Positions 62,967 through 64,000 of a stretch of 64,000 bases of DNA are shown in pieces. The DNA comes from Lutibacter sp. B1. GTDB lineage: Bacteria; Bacteroidota; Bacteroidia; Flavobacteriales; Flavobacteriaceae. The translations under genes were made by a program, and so were the position numbers. Location of the stretch: assembly GCF_012524075.1 (NCBI RefSeq), contig NZ_JAAZUI010000004.1:105621-169620 (forward strand). Direction: 5' to 3'. Within the stretch, counting starts at the first letter, position 1; the number at the start of each line of letters is the position of its first letter. The notes beneath the pieces are model-generated. The model had not been told where the DNA came from, did not search any database, and saw only the letters and a list, made by a program, of their open reading frames with translations.

Positions 62967-63608
62967 ATGAGTTTTTTATCAGATAAATTAGATAATTATA
63001 TATTGAATAATTCTCAACCGGAACCAGAATTATTACAACAACTTAATAAAGAAACTTGGCAAAAAGTATTAAACCCAAGAATGCTAAGCGGAGCTTTTCA
63101 AGGACGTGTGTTGGCTATGATTTCTAAATTAGTTAGACCTTTAAATATATTAGAAATAGGAACTTATACCGGGTATTCGGCACTTTGTTTAGCTGAAGGA
63201 TTACAAAAAGAAGGTTCGCTAATTACCATTGATAAAAATGAAGAATTGGAAGATTTTGCGAAAATATATTTTGAAAAATCAAATTATAAAAATCAGATTA
63301 AACAATTAATAGGTAACGCAATAGATATAATTCCAACTTTGAATAATAAATTTGATTTGGTTTTTATTGATGCCGATAAATCAAACTACGTTAATTATTT
63401 CAATTTGGTTATTGATAAAATGAATTCAGGAGGTGTAATTTTATCAGATAATGTTTTGTGGAATGGAAAGGTAATTGAAGAACTTGAAAAGAAAGATAAA
63501 GATACCAGAATACTTTTAGAATATAATAAGTTGTTAAGCACAGATGATAGAGTAGAAACTGTTTTACTTCCAATACGTGATGGTTTAACAATAACTAGAG
63601 TGAAATAG
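62967..63608 (+). CDS. SAM-dependent O-methyltransferase (caffeoyl-CoA OMT-like)
   Basis: A 213-residue class I methyltransferase. Motif I is ILEIGTYTGYSALCLAEGL, then ITIDKNEELEDFA, and the metal-binding Asp region is DLVFIDADKSNYVNYFNLV with GGVILSDNVLWNGKV. Metal-dependent enzymes of this family methylate catechols or similar vicinal hydroxyls; some bacterial homologues modify tRNA (TrmR). An IS256-type element ends only about 16 bases after its stop codon. Confidence 0.9.
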   Translation: MSFLSDKLDNYILNNSQPEPELLQQLNKETWQKVLNPRMLSGAFQGRVLAMISKLVRPLNILEIGTYTGYSALCLAEGLQKEGSLITIDKNEELEDFAKIYFEKSNYKNQIKQLIGNAIDIIPTLNNKFDLVFIDADKSNYVNYFNLVIDKMNSGGVILSDNVLWNGKVIEELEKKDKDTRILLEYNKLLSTDDRVETVLLPIRDGLTITRVK

Positions 63609-63624
63609 TATTAGGGTTTAATAT

Positions 63625-64000
63625 GACACTGTTTCACAAAGTGTGTAAGTATAAAATATCGAGGGTTTAGCTAATTATAGCTGGACCCTTTTTTCAAATA
63701 TGACAAGGAACTGATTTAGGATAATGCCCCAATTTTGGATTGGCATTGACCATTTTTTGGTAGCTTCTCTCAAAGCCAAATATACGGATTTCATTACAGA
63801 TTGATCAGATGGGAATGAAAGTTTGTTTTTGGTGTACTTTCGGATTTTCCCATTCAGATTCTCAATAATGTTCGTTGTGTAGATTATTTTTCTGATTTCC
63901 AGGGGAAATTCAAAAAATACGGTCAGGTCTTCCCAATTGTCTTTCCAGCTTTTAATGGCGTAGGAATATTTATCTTCCCATGCGGCTGCAAAATCGTCCA
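63625..64000 (-). mobile_element. IS256-family insertion sequence, cut by window end
   Basis: The transposase gene reads out of this element's end, and GACACTGTTTCACAAAGTGTG (63625-63645, an internally palindromic sequence of the kind found in IS256 terminal repeats) probably marks its terminal inverted repeat. The exact boundary and target duplication cannot be set because the other end is outside the window. GC is higher than in the flanks. Confidence 0.7.
63675..64000 (-). CDS. IS256-family transposase, C-terminal part
   Basis: The minus-strand frame is open from the window edge to a TAA at 63675-63677, giving the last ~108 residues of a transposase. [40 protein letters not shown] and [20 protein letters not shown] are conserved in the C-terminal (E of the DDE) region of IS256/mutator-type enzymes, which cut and paste DNA with a three-acid active site. 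The final ALREATKKW segment is also typical. The N-terminal part lies beyond the window. Confidence 0.92.
   Translation of the reverse strand, partial: DDFAAAWEDKYSYAIKSWKDNWEDLTVFFEFPLEIRKIIYTTNIIENLNGKIRKYTKNKLSFPSDQSVMKSVYLALREATKKWSMPIQNWGIILNQFLVIFEKRVQL

Noticed and set aside
1..64000. CRISPR arrays, tRNA or rRNA genes
   Set aside because: No regularly spaced direct repeats, no cloverleaf-like GGTTCGAATCC segments and no rRNA-like conserved blocks were found by eye; a covariance-model scan would settle the tRNA point.

Overview
The window looks like a stretch of chromosome from a low-GC (roughly 30%) member of the Bacteroidetes, almost certainly family Flavobacteriaceae. Several things point there: a type IX secretion type B C-terminal domain, a TonB-dependent receptor with an N-terminal carboxypeptidase-like domain, DUF5689, DUF3078, DUF2480 and DUF5362 proteins, many TAnnTTTG-type -7 promoter boxes, no clear Shine-Dalgarno sites, and short intergenic palindromes of a kind seen in flavobacteria. 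I saw no tRNA, rRNA or CRISPR array.

Layout. 1-2.7 kb: a cut-off APC permease downstream of aspS. 2.8-6.8 kb: a dispersed repeat, an acyl-CoA synthetase, rsmI, a membrane protein/XRE regulator pair and a secreted phosphatase. 7.0-11.3 kb: a TetR-headed operon of four oxidoreductases with a 22-bp palindromic operator. 11.4-15.4 kb: rlmF, a GH3 lipoprotein glycosidase and a GNAT enzyme. 15.6-20.0 kb: a second oxidoreductase/hydrolase cluster with an AraC-type regulator, visibly richer in GC than its surroundings and probably acquired. 20.3-29.7 kb: aldo/keto reductase, pyrimidine-dimer glycosylase, a beta-propeller lipoprotein, a pentapeptide-repeat protein, small membrane proteins (one interrupted by a stop codon), a CPBP protease, an NYN/LOTUS protein, a GNAT-nitrilase fusion and an FAD oxidoreductase. 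29.8-34.6 kb: a C-type-lectin T9SS adhesin, an OsmC protein and recJ. 34.7-42.9 kb: the most distinctive block, with two paralogous EEP-family nucleases flanking a TonB-dependent receptor, a lipoprotein of two DUF5689 modules plus a lamin-tail domain, and two small paralogous exported proteins. 43.0-58.5 kb: housekeeping genes (hflX, a CNNM/CBS protein, DUF3078, an Fe-S assembly cluster with sufE, a PfkB kinase, purF, superoxide dismutase, fbp, aspartate kinase, an OlsF-like acyltransferase, a dehydrogenase fused to a VOC domain, panB). 58.7-63.6 kb: two histidine kinases in tandem and an O-methyltransferase. 63.6-64.0 kb: the end of an IS256-family element, cut by the window edge.

How the genes work together. 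The two regulator-headed oxidoreductase clusters look like detoxification responses to electrophiles or other small reactive compounds. The 34.7-42.9 kb block brings together the parts of ExeM-type extracellular nucleases (lamin tail, OB-like module, EEP nuclease) as separate surface proteins beside an outer-membrane transporter. That suggests a nucleic-acid or organophosphate scavenging system. This is an inference and is the best candidate for an undescribed system here.
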